NCBI RefSeq assembly: GCF_020026455.1
Contig: NZ_JAHHQJ010000010.1
Coordinates: 34,605 to 98,604, forward strand
Source of the DNA: Alistipes sp.
Lineage (GTDB): Bacteria > Bacteroidota > Bacteroidia > Bacteroidales > Rikenellaceae
DNA length: 64,000 nt
Direction of reading: 5' to 3'
Part shown: positions 8,351 to 18,286 of the stretch, in pieces
Numbering within the stretch: position 1 is the stretch's first letter
Layout: every line of letters starts with the position of its first letter
Position numbers and translations under genes: made by a program
The notes under the pieces: model-generated
What the model was told of the DNA's origin: nothing
Database searches by the model: none
What the model saw: the letters and a program-made list of their open reading frames with translations, nothing else

Positions 8351-11239
8351 ATGTCGGAAGAAAAAGACAATATCGGGCGCGAGGAGATTCGCAACGAGGA
8401 AGCCCCGATGCCCGAAACCGGGGACGGCGCGATGCCTGAAACCGGGGACGAGGCGACGCCCGAAACGCCTGTTGCGGCGGTTCCGGCCAAGGCGGGCAAA
8501 TTCGACCGCCTGACGCAGGAGGAGGGCGGCGTCCGCAAGCTCACGGGCATGTATAAGAACTGGTTCCTGGACTACGCCTCGTACGTGATCCTCGAACGCG
8601 CCGTGCCTCATGTCGAGGACGGACTGAAACCTGTCCAGCGACGTATTCTCCATGCGATGAAGGTCGTCGATGACGGCCGTTACAACAAGGTCGCCAACCT
8701 CGTGGGCCAGACCATGCAGTACCACCCGCACGGCGATGCGTCGATCAAGGACGCGCTGGTGCAGCTGGGACAGAAGGACCTGCTGATCGACTGCCAGGGC
8801 AACTGGGGCAACATCCTCACGGGCGACGAGGCGGCCGCGGGCCGTTATATCGAGGCGCGCCTGTCGAAATTCGCCCTCGACGTGGTCTTCAACAAGAAGA
8901 CCACGGAGTGGATGCTGTCGTACGACGGCCGCAAGGAGGAGCCCGTGACGCTGCCCATCAAGTTCCCGCTGCTGCTGGCCCAGGGGTCCGACGGCATCGC
9001 CGTGGGACTGGCGTCGAAGATCCTGCCCCACAACTTCGTGGAGCTGATCAACGCCGCCATTGCCCACCTCGAAGGGCGTGATTTCCAGCTTTACCCCGAC
9101 TTCCCGACGGGGGGCATGGCCGATGTGAGCCGCTATAACGACGGACTTCGCGGGGGCACGGTGAAGGTGCGTGCCAAGATTTCGAAGATCGACAAACGGA
9201 CGCTCGCCATCACCGAGATTCCCTATACCACAACCACCGAGTCGATCAAGGACTCGATCATCAAGGCCAACGACAAGGGCAAGATCAAGATCCGCAAGGT
9301 TGACGACAATACGGCCGACAAGGTCGAAATCGTCATCCAGGTCTCGCCCGACGAATCCTCCGACAAGACCATCGACGCGCTCTACGCCTTCACCGACTGC
9401 GAGGTTTCGATCGCCCCGAACTCGTGTGTCATCTGTGACGAGAAGCCGCACTTCCTCGGGGTTTCGGAGATCCTGCGCCGCTCGGCCGAGCACACCAAGT
9501 CGCTGCTGGGTCTGGAGTTGAAAATCCGGCTGGGCGAGTTGAACGAGGCATGGCATGCCGCCTCGCTCGAGCGCATCTTCATCGAGAACAAGCTCTACCA
9601 GCTGATCGAGGGATGCAAGAGCCGCGAGGAGGCCTATGCTGCCGTGGATAATGGCCTGGCTCCCTTCAAGATGCAGCTGCGACGTGAAGTAACGCTTGAA
9701 GATGTGCAGAAGCTCACCGAGCTGAAATTTATCCGTATTTCGCGCTACGACAGCGAGAAGGCCGACAACGAGATCCGCCAGATCGAGGAGGATCTCAAGG
9801 CGACGCAGTACAACTTGGACCACCTGACCGAATATACCGTGGCCTACTACGAGCGCATCCGCGACAAGTACGGCAAGGGACGCGAGCGCCGCACCGAGCT
9901 CCGCGAGTTCGATTCGATCGAGGCGACGAAGGTGGCCGTCACGAATGCCAAATTGTACGTGGACCGTGCCGAAGGGTTCTTCGGCATCGGCAAGTCGATG
10001 AAGGATGCGGAGTTTGTCTGCGACTGCTCGGATATCGACGATGTGATCGTCTTCACGAAGGACGGGCGTTACGTGATCACGAAGGTTTCGGACAAGGCCT
10101 TCTTCGATAAAAACATCTACTACATCGGGGTTTTCAAGCGCAACGACGACCGCACGATCTACAACGTCCTCTACCGCGACGGGAAGAACGGTGCGATCAT
10201 GATGAAGCGTTGCGCCATCAAGGGCATCACGCGCGACAAGGAGTACGACATCACCAAGGGAACCGCCAAGAGTGAGGTGTTGTATATGTCTGTCAATCCG
10301 AACGGTGAGGCCGAGGTGTTAAAGGTTTACTTTAAGCCTCGCCCGCGCCTGAAGAAGGTGATCGTCGACCTCGATTTCTCGACCCTCGCCATCAAGGGCC
10401 GCCAGAGCCAGGGCAACCTGTTCTCGCGCTACGGCATCCACAAGATCGTGCTGAAGGAGCGCGGCAGCTCGACACTCGGGGCGCAGGACATCTGGTTCGA
10501 CGAAGATGTCCGCCGGCTGAATGCCGACGGGCGGGGCAGGCTGCTGGGCGAGTTCAAGGGCGACGACCGCCTGATTGTCTGGACCTCGAAGAATCAGTAC
10601 TACATCACCGGCTACGACCTGATGCAGCACTTCCCCGACGAGACGGTCCTCGTGGCGCGCTACGAGTCCAACCGGGTTTATAGCCTGTGCTACTACGACC
10701 GCGGGCAGAAGTATTACTACATGAAGCGTTTCACGGCCGAGATGTCGGACAAGATCCAGGATTTCCTCGACACCGATGCCGATTTCATCTGCATGACGGA
10801 CCGCGCCGGGGCCCAACTGGAGATCACCTACAAGGGGGCGCACGCCTCGCGACCCGCGGATCTGATCGACGTCGACGAGTTTGTGGGCGTCAAGAGCCAC
10901 CGCGCCAAGGGCAAACGCCTGACGACCTACGATGTGAACCAACTGCGGATGATCGAACCCGAGCTTCCTCCCGAGCCGGAACCTTTGGAGGATGAGGATC
11001 TTGACGACGATCAGCTGACGGCTGCTTCAGATGACGCGGCACAACGCAGTGTGAATGAGGTTAAAACCTCCGCAAAATCCGCCTTGAAAGAGCCCCTTGG
11101 CGCCAAACCCGCCCCGGGAAAGACTTCGGCGGGACAGCCTTCGGTCGGAACGATCGTCGGAGGCGTGGAGTTCGAGGTGGAGCGTCCGGCGGGCGACGCC
11201 GGCGAGATGATCGACCCCGAACAGCTGAATCTGTTTTAA
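8351..11239 (+). CDS. parC: DNA topoisomerase IV subunit A
   Basis: A 962-residue subunit, longer than proteobacterial ParC (about 750), with an acidic N-terminal extension of about 50 residues and a low-complexity acidic then Lys/Ala-rich tail (about 870-962). The ATG at 8351 is used; a TTG overlapping the parE stop would add only nine residues. The catalytic tyrosine is Tyr166 in G-R-Y-I-E-A-R-L. The segment H-P-H-G-D-A-S-I places Ala130 where E. coli ParC has the quinolone-contact Ser80; I believe this is usual in Bacteroidota, but it is relevant for intrinsic fluoroquinolone response. The winged-helix and tower domains are followed by beta-propeller-like repeats. It forms the decatenase with ParE just upstream. 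Confidence 0.92.
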   Translation: MSEEKDNIGREEIRNEEAPMPETGDGAMPETGDEATPETPVAAVPAKAGKFDRLTQEEGGVRKLTGMYKNWFLDYASYVILERAVPHVEDGLKPVQRRILHAMKVVDDGRYNKVANLVGQTMQYHPHGDASIKDALVQLGQKDLLIDCQGNWGNILTGDEAAAGRYIEARLSKFALDVVFNKKTTEWMLSYDGRKEEPVTLPIKFPLLLAQGSDGIAVGLASKILPHNFVELINAAIAHLEGRDFQLYPDFPTGGMADVSRYNDGLRGGTVKVRAKISKIDKRTLAITEIPYTTTTESIKDSIIKANDKGKIKIRKVDDNTADKVEIVIQVSPDESSDKTIDALYAFTDCEVSIAPNSCVICDEKPHFLGVSEILRRSAEHTKSLLGLELKIRLGELNEAWHAASLERIFIENKLYQLIEGCKSREEAYAAVDNGLAPFKMQLRREVTLEDVQKLTELKFIRISRYDSEKADNEIRQIEEDLKATQYNLDHLTEYTVAYYERIRDKYGKGRERRTELREFDSIEATKVAVTNAKLYVDRAEGFFGIGKSMKDAEFVCDCSDIDDVIVFTKDGRYVITKVSDKAFFDKNIYYIGVFKRNDDRTIYNVLYRDGKNGAIMMKRCAIKGITRDKEYDITKGTAKSEVLYMSVNPNGEAEVLKVYFKPRPRLKKVIVDLDFSTLAIKGRQSQGNLFSRYGIHKIVLKERGSSTLGAQDIWFDEDVRRLNADGRGRLLGEFKGDDRLIVWTSKNQYYITGYDLMQHFPDETVLVARYESNRVYSLCYYDRGQKYYYMKRFTAEMSDKIQDFLDTDADFICMTDRAGAQLEITYKGAHASRPADLIDVDEFVGVKSHRAKGKRLTTYDVNQLRMIEPELPPEPEPLEDEDLDDDQLTAASDDAAQRSVNEVKTSAKSALKEPLGAKPAPGKTSAGQPSVGTIVGGVEFEVERPAGDAGEMIDPEQLNLF

Positions 11240-11252
11240 CCGGCCGGCAGCG

Positions 11253-11780
11253 ATGAAACCTCTCTTTCTGGTCGGATATATGGGTTGCGGCAAGAGCACC
11301 CTCGGGCGCAAGCTGGCGCGGCGCCTGGGCGTCGACTTCATCGATACCGACGCGATGGTCGAGGCGAGTGAAGGCGCCTCCGTGGCCGACGTCTTCCGCT
11401 ACGAGGGCGAGGAGCATTTCCGCGAGGCGGAGCGCCGGGTCCTCGACGAGGTGATCGCCGGAGCATCCGCTGCCGTGGTCTCCACGGGGGGCGGGCTGCC
11501 CACGTGGCGCGATAACATGCCGTGTATGAATGCCGTCGGACATACGGTCTACCTGCGCCGTTCGCCGGAGCAGATCGCCCGGCGGTTGAGCCCCTACGGG
11601 CGCCGCAAGCGGCCCCGGCTGCGGGGGCTGAACGACGAAGAGCTGGTGGCCTTCATGCGCGACGACATGGCGGTCCGCGAACCCTTCTACGCGCAGGCTT
11701 CGCTGGTCGTCGACTGCGCTGCGCTGTCCGACGACCAGCTGGTCGAGCACATCGTACAAACCTTTTTCGACCGTGACTGA
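11253..11780 (+). CDS. aroK: Shikimate kinase
   Basis: A 175-residue kinase that phosphorylates shikimate in the aromatic amino-acid (chorismate) pathway. The Walker A segment G-Y-M-G-C-G-K-S-T is at residues 7-15, the D-T-D shikimate-binding motif near residue 31, and the G-G-G-L-P substrate loop near residue 77. Length is normal for the family. It starts 13 bases after parC and its 3' end overlaps murI by 8 bases, so it probably belongs to the same transcript. Confidence 0.94.
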   Translation: MKPLFLVGYMGCGKSTLGRKLARRLGVDFIDTDAMVEASEGASVADVFRYEGEEHFREAERRVLDEVIAGASAAVVSTGGGLPTWRDNMPCMNAVGHTVYLRRSPEQIARRLSPYGRRKRPRLRGLNDEELVAFMRDDMAVREPFYAQASLVVDCAALSDDQLVEHIVQTFFDRD

Positions 11781-12546
11781 CAACAGACCCATAGGCATTT
11801 ACGACTCGGGGCTGGGCGGACTGACCGTCTGGCGTGAAGTCCGGCGTGCTCTGCCCGGCGAGTCGCTCGTCTACCTCGGCGACGGCGCCAACTGCCCCTA
11901 TGGTTCGCGGCCCCGCGAAGAGGTCGAGAAGCTGGCCGATGCTGCCGTGGCGCGGCTCGTGGCGCTGGGCTGCAAGATGGTCGTCGTGGCCTGCAACACC
12001 GCCACGGCTGCGGCCATCGACTTCCTGCGCGGGAAATACGCCGACATGCCCATCGTCGGCATGGAGCCGGCCGTGAAGCCAGCCTGCCTGGCGACCCGCA
12101 GCGGGGTGGTGGGGGTGCTGGCCACCGAGCGGAGCCTCGACGGCGAGCTCTTCCGCCGCACGGCCGCACGCTACGGCCGCGGCATCGAAGTCCTGACCTA
12201 CCCGGGGCGGGGCTTTGTGGAGCTGGTCGAGGGGGACCGCGAGGATACGCCCGAGGCCGAAGCCACGGTGCGCGCCGCCGTGGAGCCGATGCTGCTGCGG
12301 GGCGCCGACCAGATCGTGCTGGGGTGTACGCACTATCCTTTTCTGCTGCCCGTGCTGGAACGCGTCGTCGGCGGGCGCGCCGAGATCGTCGACCCGTCGC
12401 CCGCCGTCGCCCGCCGCGTCGGGCAGCTGCTCGACCGCTACGGCCTGCGTGCCTTGGTGGATAACCGTCCCGAACTGACGTTCTGCACCTTCGCCGACGA
12501 ACGCTACCGGCTGCGGCTCGAGCGGAAGGCTGCGGCGTGCCGGTAG
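11773..12546 (+). CDS. murI: Glutamate racemase
   Basis: A 257-residue racemase that supplies D-glutamate for peptidoglycan. Both catalytic cysteines are present: Cys74 in A-C-N-T-A-T and Cys185 in L-G-C-T-H-Y-P-F. The N-terminal Y-D-S-G-L-G-G-L-T motif is intact. The start is a GTG at 11773 that overlaps the last 8 bases of aroK, which suggests translational coupling. The next gene, ftsK, has its own promoter, so murI probably ends this operon. Confidence 0.94.
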   Translation: MTDNRPIGIYDSGLGGLTVWREVRRALPGESLVYLGDGANCPYGSRPREEVEKLADAAVARLVALGCKMVVVACNTATAAAIDFLRGKYADMPIVGMEPAVKPACLATRSGVVGVLATERSLDGELFRRTAARYGRGIEVLTYPGRGFVELVEGDREDTPEAEATVRAAVEPMLLRGADQIVLGCTHYPFLLPVLERVVGGRAEIVDPSPAVARRVGQLLDRYGLRALVDNRPELTFCTFADERYRLRLERKAAACR

Positions 12547-12662
12547 GCGGTAGGCTGCTTCCGGTGTGACGGCCCGTCGGCGGGCGGGGCGGTTTCCGAC
12601 CGGAATCGCTCGGGACGGTCGATAAAGTTCGTGCCGGGTCCGGAAGTGTCGGAAAAAATTCG

Positions 12663-12670
12663 TACCTTTG
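12663..12670 (+). promoter_or_regulatory. -7 promoter element of ftsK
   Basis: TACCTTTG matches the TAnnTTTG consensus 23 bases before the ftsK ATG. No convincing -33 TTG is seen. Confidence 0.55.
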
Positions 12671-12693
12671 TTCGATAATAGCGACATTCGGGA

Positions 12694-15429
<2,736 letters not shown>

Positions 15430-15530
15430 TCCGCTCGCAATGGGGATCCCGGGGCGTCCGGGGCGTCCGGCGGAGTCGATCCGCGTGTGTGCTGCCGGGT
15501 CGCTCCGCATAGACGATAATTAGTTGAATT

Positions 15531-16160
15531 ATGGCTGAAAAACGATTCATTGCCCGTTGTTTGCTGCTCGTTGCGGCGATGCTGTGCGGAGTGCTTCCGG
15601 GCAAAGCCGCCGATGGCGGCCGTGCAAGGGAAATCCTCGAAAAACTCGCTGCGGAATTCCGTGCGATGGCGGGCTACGGCGTGAAGTTCGGGGTCCTCTC
15701 GGGCGACTACGAAGCCCGCGGGAGCTATGTCGTCGAAGGCGACAGCTATTACCTCGTGCTGGGCGACGCGGAGGTTTTCGCCGACGCAACGGTGCGCCGC
15801 GAGGTCGACAACCGTCGCCGCGAGGTGACCGTTATGGAGGTCGACACGGCGAGCCGCAACATCCTGAACAATCCGGTCCGGGCCTTCGATTTCCTGGGCA
15901 GCGAATATGTGCCGTCGCTCGTCTCCGAGGCCGACGGCCGCGCCGTCGTGCGGCTGAAGCCCGCCGCCGGGAGCGAATCCCCGGCCGGCGATGTCACGCT
16001 GACGGTCGACACCGCCACGATGCGCCCCCGCTCGCTTTCGTACGACTACGACGGCGAACAGGTGCTGGTGAGCGTGCTGGAGGTCGCGCCCTTTGCGGGG
16101 CATGTCCGGCGGTTCGATCCGAAAAATTATGACGGCTATGAATTCATCGACTTCCGTTGA
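15531..16160 (+). CDS. LolA-like outer-membrane lipoprotein carrier protein, copy 1
   Basis: A 209-residue exported protein: signal peptide about residues 1-27, then a LolA-type half-barrel with A-A-E-F-R-A-M-A-G-Y at the start and F-D-P-K-N-Y-D-G-Y-E-F-I-D-F at the end. LolA carries lipoproteins across the periplasm, but many Bacteroidota have divergent LolA-like paralogues whose cargo is unknown. It is clearly paralogous to the gene at 17207-17812 (shared R-R-E-V-D-N and N-P-V-R-A-F-D segments), and in both the C-terminus ends D-F-R. It is 101 bases downstream of ftsK and overlaps the next gene by 32 bases. Confidence 0.82.
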   Translation: MAEKRFIARCLLLVAAMLCGVLPGKAADGGRAREILEKLAAEFRAMAGYGVKFGVLSGDYEARGSYVVEGDSYYLVLGDAEVFADATVRREVDNRRREVTVMEVDTASRNILNNPVRAFDFLGSEYVPSLVSEADGRAVVRLKPAAGSESPAGDVTLTVDTATMRPRSLSYDYDGEQVLVSVLEVAPFAGHVRRFDPKNYDGYEFIDFR

Positions 16161-17091
16161 CCGCGGCCGCCGGGGGCGTTGGGCTCTCGGCAGGGCGGTA
16201 TGCTGCGCGCTGCTGCTCCCGGTGGTGTTTTCCGCCCGGGCGCATCGGCCGCTGACGCTGACACGCGACGGTGGGCATCTCTATGCCGAAGTCCTGCTGC
16301 AGGATTCGGTAGCGGCGCGGGCCATGCTCGAATCGGGAATTGCCTTTCCGCTGATCGACAGTGCACTCGTGTGGTCGCATCCCGAACTTTTCCGACCTGA
16401 AAAACTCGACTCCGTGGTCCGTTTTCGCATGGCTGCCGGGGCGAACTATGTGGCGCGTTACAAGCTGGCTCCCGGGCTTTCGGTGAGCGGTTCCCGGAGT
16501 CTGTGCGACACGTATGTGGTGGATATGAGCGGCCATAAGGGCGATCTGCTCTGGCCCTTGAACCGCTTCACGACCGACCGTTCTGAGGCGCCCGGCATCT
16601 TCGGGCTCGACATCGCCCGGGGGTGGCTGGAGCCCTTCGCCGAGGAGGAACTGCCCGACGACGGCTGGGCTTCCCATCCCATGACGCGCGACGAACGGTC
16701 GGGGATGTACTGCCTCCGGGGTTCGCTGGCTCTCGCCGACGATTGCGGCCGCAGCACCGCCGAAGAGGCGGAACTGGTCGTGGATCTGGGCAACGCCATG
16801 CTGCTGGCCCTCTTTACCTACAAGCCCGAGGTGAGCCGGTTCGTCTCCCGGGCGCGCATTCCGCAGCTGGAGGGACGAACTCCCGCCGGCAAACGGCTGC
16901 CGGTACTGCAGCCGGATGGCGTCACGTTTCTGGATACCTATACTTTCCGCGGCCGCCCCGTCCTGCTGCTTGAAAACCGGATGCGGCTTCCGGGGCACGG
17001 ATTTCTGGGCCTCGGCTTCTTCGAGCGCTTCCGCGTGATCTTCGATTTCCGCCATTCGCAGCTCCGGATCGCCCTGCCCGAAGCGGAGTGA
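16129..17091 (+). CDS. Exported protein resembling a degenerate retropepsin-fold protease
   Basis: A 320-residue protein with an N-terminal signal-like segment (about residues 14-38). The start is uncertain: ATGs at 16129 and 16138 both lie inside the 3' end of the LolA-like gene. Two segments look like the two lobes of Bacteroidota aspartyl proteases: A-M-L-E-S-G-I-A-F-P-L-I where proteases have a catalytic D-T-G, and G-I-F-G-L-D-I-A plus F-F-E-R-F-R-V-I-F-D-F where they have G-I-I-G and a C-terminal beta strand. The catalytic Asp is absent (Glu-Ser-Gly), so if the fold is right it is probably a non-catalytic binding protein. It is sandwiched between two LolA paralogues. This is pattern recognition, not a verified homology. 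Confidence 0.6.
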   Translation: MTAMNSSTSVDRGRRGRWALGRAVCCALLLPVVFSARAHRPLTLTRDGGHLYAEVLLQDSVAARAMLESGIAFPLIDSALVWSHPELFRPEKLDSVVRFRMAAGANYVARYKLAPGLSVSGSRSLCDTYVVDMSGHKGDLLWPLNRFTTDRSEAPGIFGLDIARGWLEPFAEEELPDDGWASHPMTRDERSGMYCLRGSLALADDCGRSTAEEAELVVDLGNAMLLALFTYKPEVSRFVSRARIPQLEGRTPAGKRLPVLQPDGVTFLDTYTFRGRPVLLLENRMRLPGHGFLGLGFFERFRVIFDFRHSQLRIALPEAE

Positions 17092-17099
17092 CGCCCGTA

Positions 17100-17204
17100 A
17101 GGGCCGGCATCGTCGGCCGCCGGCAGGGAGCCAGGCCGCGTGATGTCTTGTTCCAGGATCTGCTTTCGCTGAAAGCAAAGTTACAGTCATTAGGAGTATT
17201 CTGA
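17100..17204 (+). pseudogene. Orphan duplicate of the ftsK 3' end
   Basis: These 105 bases, read in frame, reproduce the last 34 codons and stop of ftsK (15325-15429). By my alignment 26 of 34 residues and 81 of 105 bases agree, with no indel. There is no start codon and no upstream ftsK sequence; similarity begins 8 bases after the stop of the preceding gene. The remnant uses more AT-rich codons (TTA, AAA, GCA, GTA) than intact ftsK. Its stop lies 2 bases before the ATG of the second LolA-like gene, suggesting an ancestral ftsK-lolA junction. Confidence 0.88.
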
Positions 17205-17206
17205 TT

Positions 17207-17812
17207 ATGAGGAAGGTATTTGTCATCATCCTTACGCTGCTCACCGCTGCGGCATGGGCGGGCGACCGGCGCGCCGACGAGATTGTCGGCCGTCTTGCAG
17301 CGAAGTTTCGTGCCATGAAGAGCTACGGGGCCGACTTTGAGATTAAAATCGGTGACCAGACCTCGAAGGGGCGCTTCGTGGTCAGCAACGGCCGCTATTA
17401 TATGACCCTCGGCACGGCGGAGGCCTACGGCGACACGAAGTTGCGCCGCGAGGTGGACAACGTGCGCCGCGAGGTGGTGGTGGATGTGGTGATGCCGCAG
17501 AGCCATGTGATGCTGGAGAACCCCGTCCGTGCGTTTGACTACGTCGACAAGGACTACCGTCCCGAACTGGTGTCGGAGAATGAGGAGGAGACGGTGGTGA
17601 AACTCCACCCCTCGGAGGGTCCCCACTCGATGCAGTGGTATGTGGTGACGCTGACCCTCGACAAGGAGCTGATCCCCCGTGAGATGCTTTACGAGTCGGA
17701 GGGCGACGAAAGCATTCGTGTCCGTCTGCTGCGGGTTGCCGCCGGCGACGAGGGTTTCAAAACCTACAGGGCGAAGAAGTACAGGGACTACGAAATCATC
17801 GATTTCAGATAG
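17207..17812 (+). CDS. LolA-like outer-membrane lipoprotein carrier protein, copy 2
   Basis: A 201-residue exported protein with a signal peptide (about residues 1-17) and a LolA-type fold. It shares many short segments with the gene at 15531-16160, including A-A-K-F-R-A-M, L-R-R-E-V-D-N, N-P-V-R-A-F-D and a Y-E-I-I-D-F-R terminus. The ATG lies two bases after the stop of the orphan ftsK tail, which makes this the better candidate for the original lolA neighbour of ftsK. A strong terminator follows at 17852. Whether this copy or copy 1 is the housekeeping carrier cannot be decided here. Confidence 0.83.
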   Translation: MRKVFVIILTLLTAAAWAGDRRADEIVGRLAAKFRAMKSYGADFEIKIGDQTSKGRFVVSNGRYYMTLGTAEAYGDTKLRREVDNVRREVVVDVVMPQSHVMLENPVRAFDYVDKDYRPELVSENEEETVVKLHPSEGPHSMQWYVVTLTLDKELIPREMLYESEGDESIRVRLLRVAAGDEGFKTYRAKKYRDYEIIDFR

Positions 17813-17851
17813 TCCGGCAATGTGGGGGCGGCTGCCTCTGCCCGACGGTAA

Positions 17852-17895
17852 AAGTGACGGCGACCGATAGAAGGTCGCCGTCACTTCTTTTTTTG
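17852..17895 (+). terminator. Rho-independent terminator after the LolA/ftsK region
   Basis: A perfect 14-bp stem (17852-17865 with 17873-17886), 7-base loop, followed by C and a run of T. Confidence 0.88.
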
Positions 17896-18009
17896 TCCGA
17901 CCCCCTGTCGGGAAGACCGTCCGATGCGCTCAAATCGCCTGAAAAGTGCCGAAAACGGGATGATCCGCCGAAAATATCGCTCGCGTGACGCAGATTTGTT
18001 TCCCTAAAG

Positions 18010-18064
18010 TTGCTCAAATCGGAAATAAAACGTATTTTTGTTCGTTAAAAGAGTGGTAAATTTG
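18010..18064 (+). promoter_or_regulatory. Tandem candidate promoters of gyrA
   Basis: TTG at 18010-18012 is 20 bases upstream of TATTTTTG at 18033-18040, a good Bacteroidota promoter. A second -7-like element, TAAATTTG, lies at 18057-18064. Either would give a leader of more than 215 bases before the gyrA ATG. Confidence 0.6.
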
Positions 18065-18065
18065 A

Positions 18066-18286
18066 AGGTATTGACGACCGGGCCGGACTGTCTCTGCAGG
18101 AACGGAGCCGAGGATCGGATGATAATATCCTAATCCACAGCTTCGGGAATCCCGATTTTGCCGCAAGGCGGCATCGACTCCCTTTGGGGGGAGGGTGGTC
18201 GGGACGGACAGAGTGCAAAAGCCGCCGTGGGCGGCCGAAGTGTTCGGCGGATCGTGGTATCGGTGCAAATATTTAAACGCTAAATA
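18066..18286 (+). ncRNA. Long hairpin-rich leader upstream of gyrA
   Basis: About 220 bases without an open frame lie between the promoters and gyrA. Several short hairpins can be read by eye: GGAT/ATCC around 18114-18138, TCGGGA/TCCCGA, GCCGC/GGCGGC with a two-base loop, CTCCC/GGGAG, and GCCGCC/GGCGGC. The ends contain ATTTG near 18060 and CAAAT near 18268, which could close the element. It could be a regulatory leader or a separate small RNA. I do not recognise a known family. Confidence 0.35.

Noticed and set aside
8351..11239. Acquired quinolone-resistance change in ParC (Ala130)
   Set aside because: H-P-H-G-D-A-S is, to my knowledge, the normal Bacteroidota sequence, and GyrA has the wild-type-like Thr91/Asp95, so no acquired resistance is claimed.
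18066..18286. SRP (4.5S) RNA upstream of gyrA
   Set aside because: The conserved SRP apical loop sequence was not found; only generic hairpins are present.
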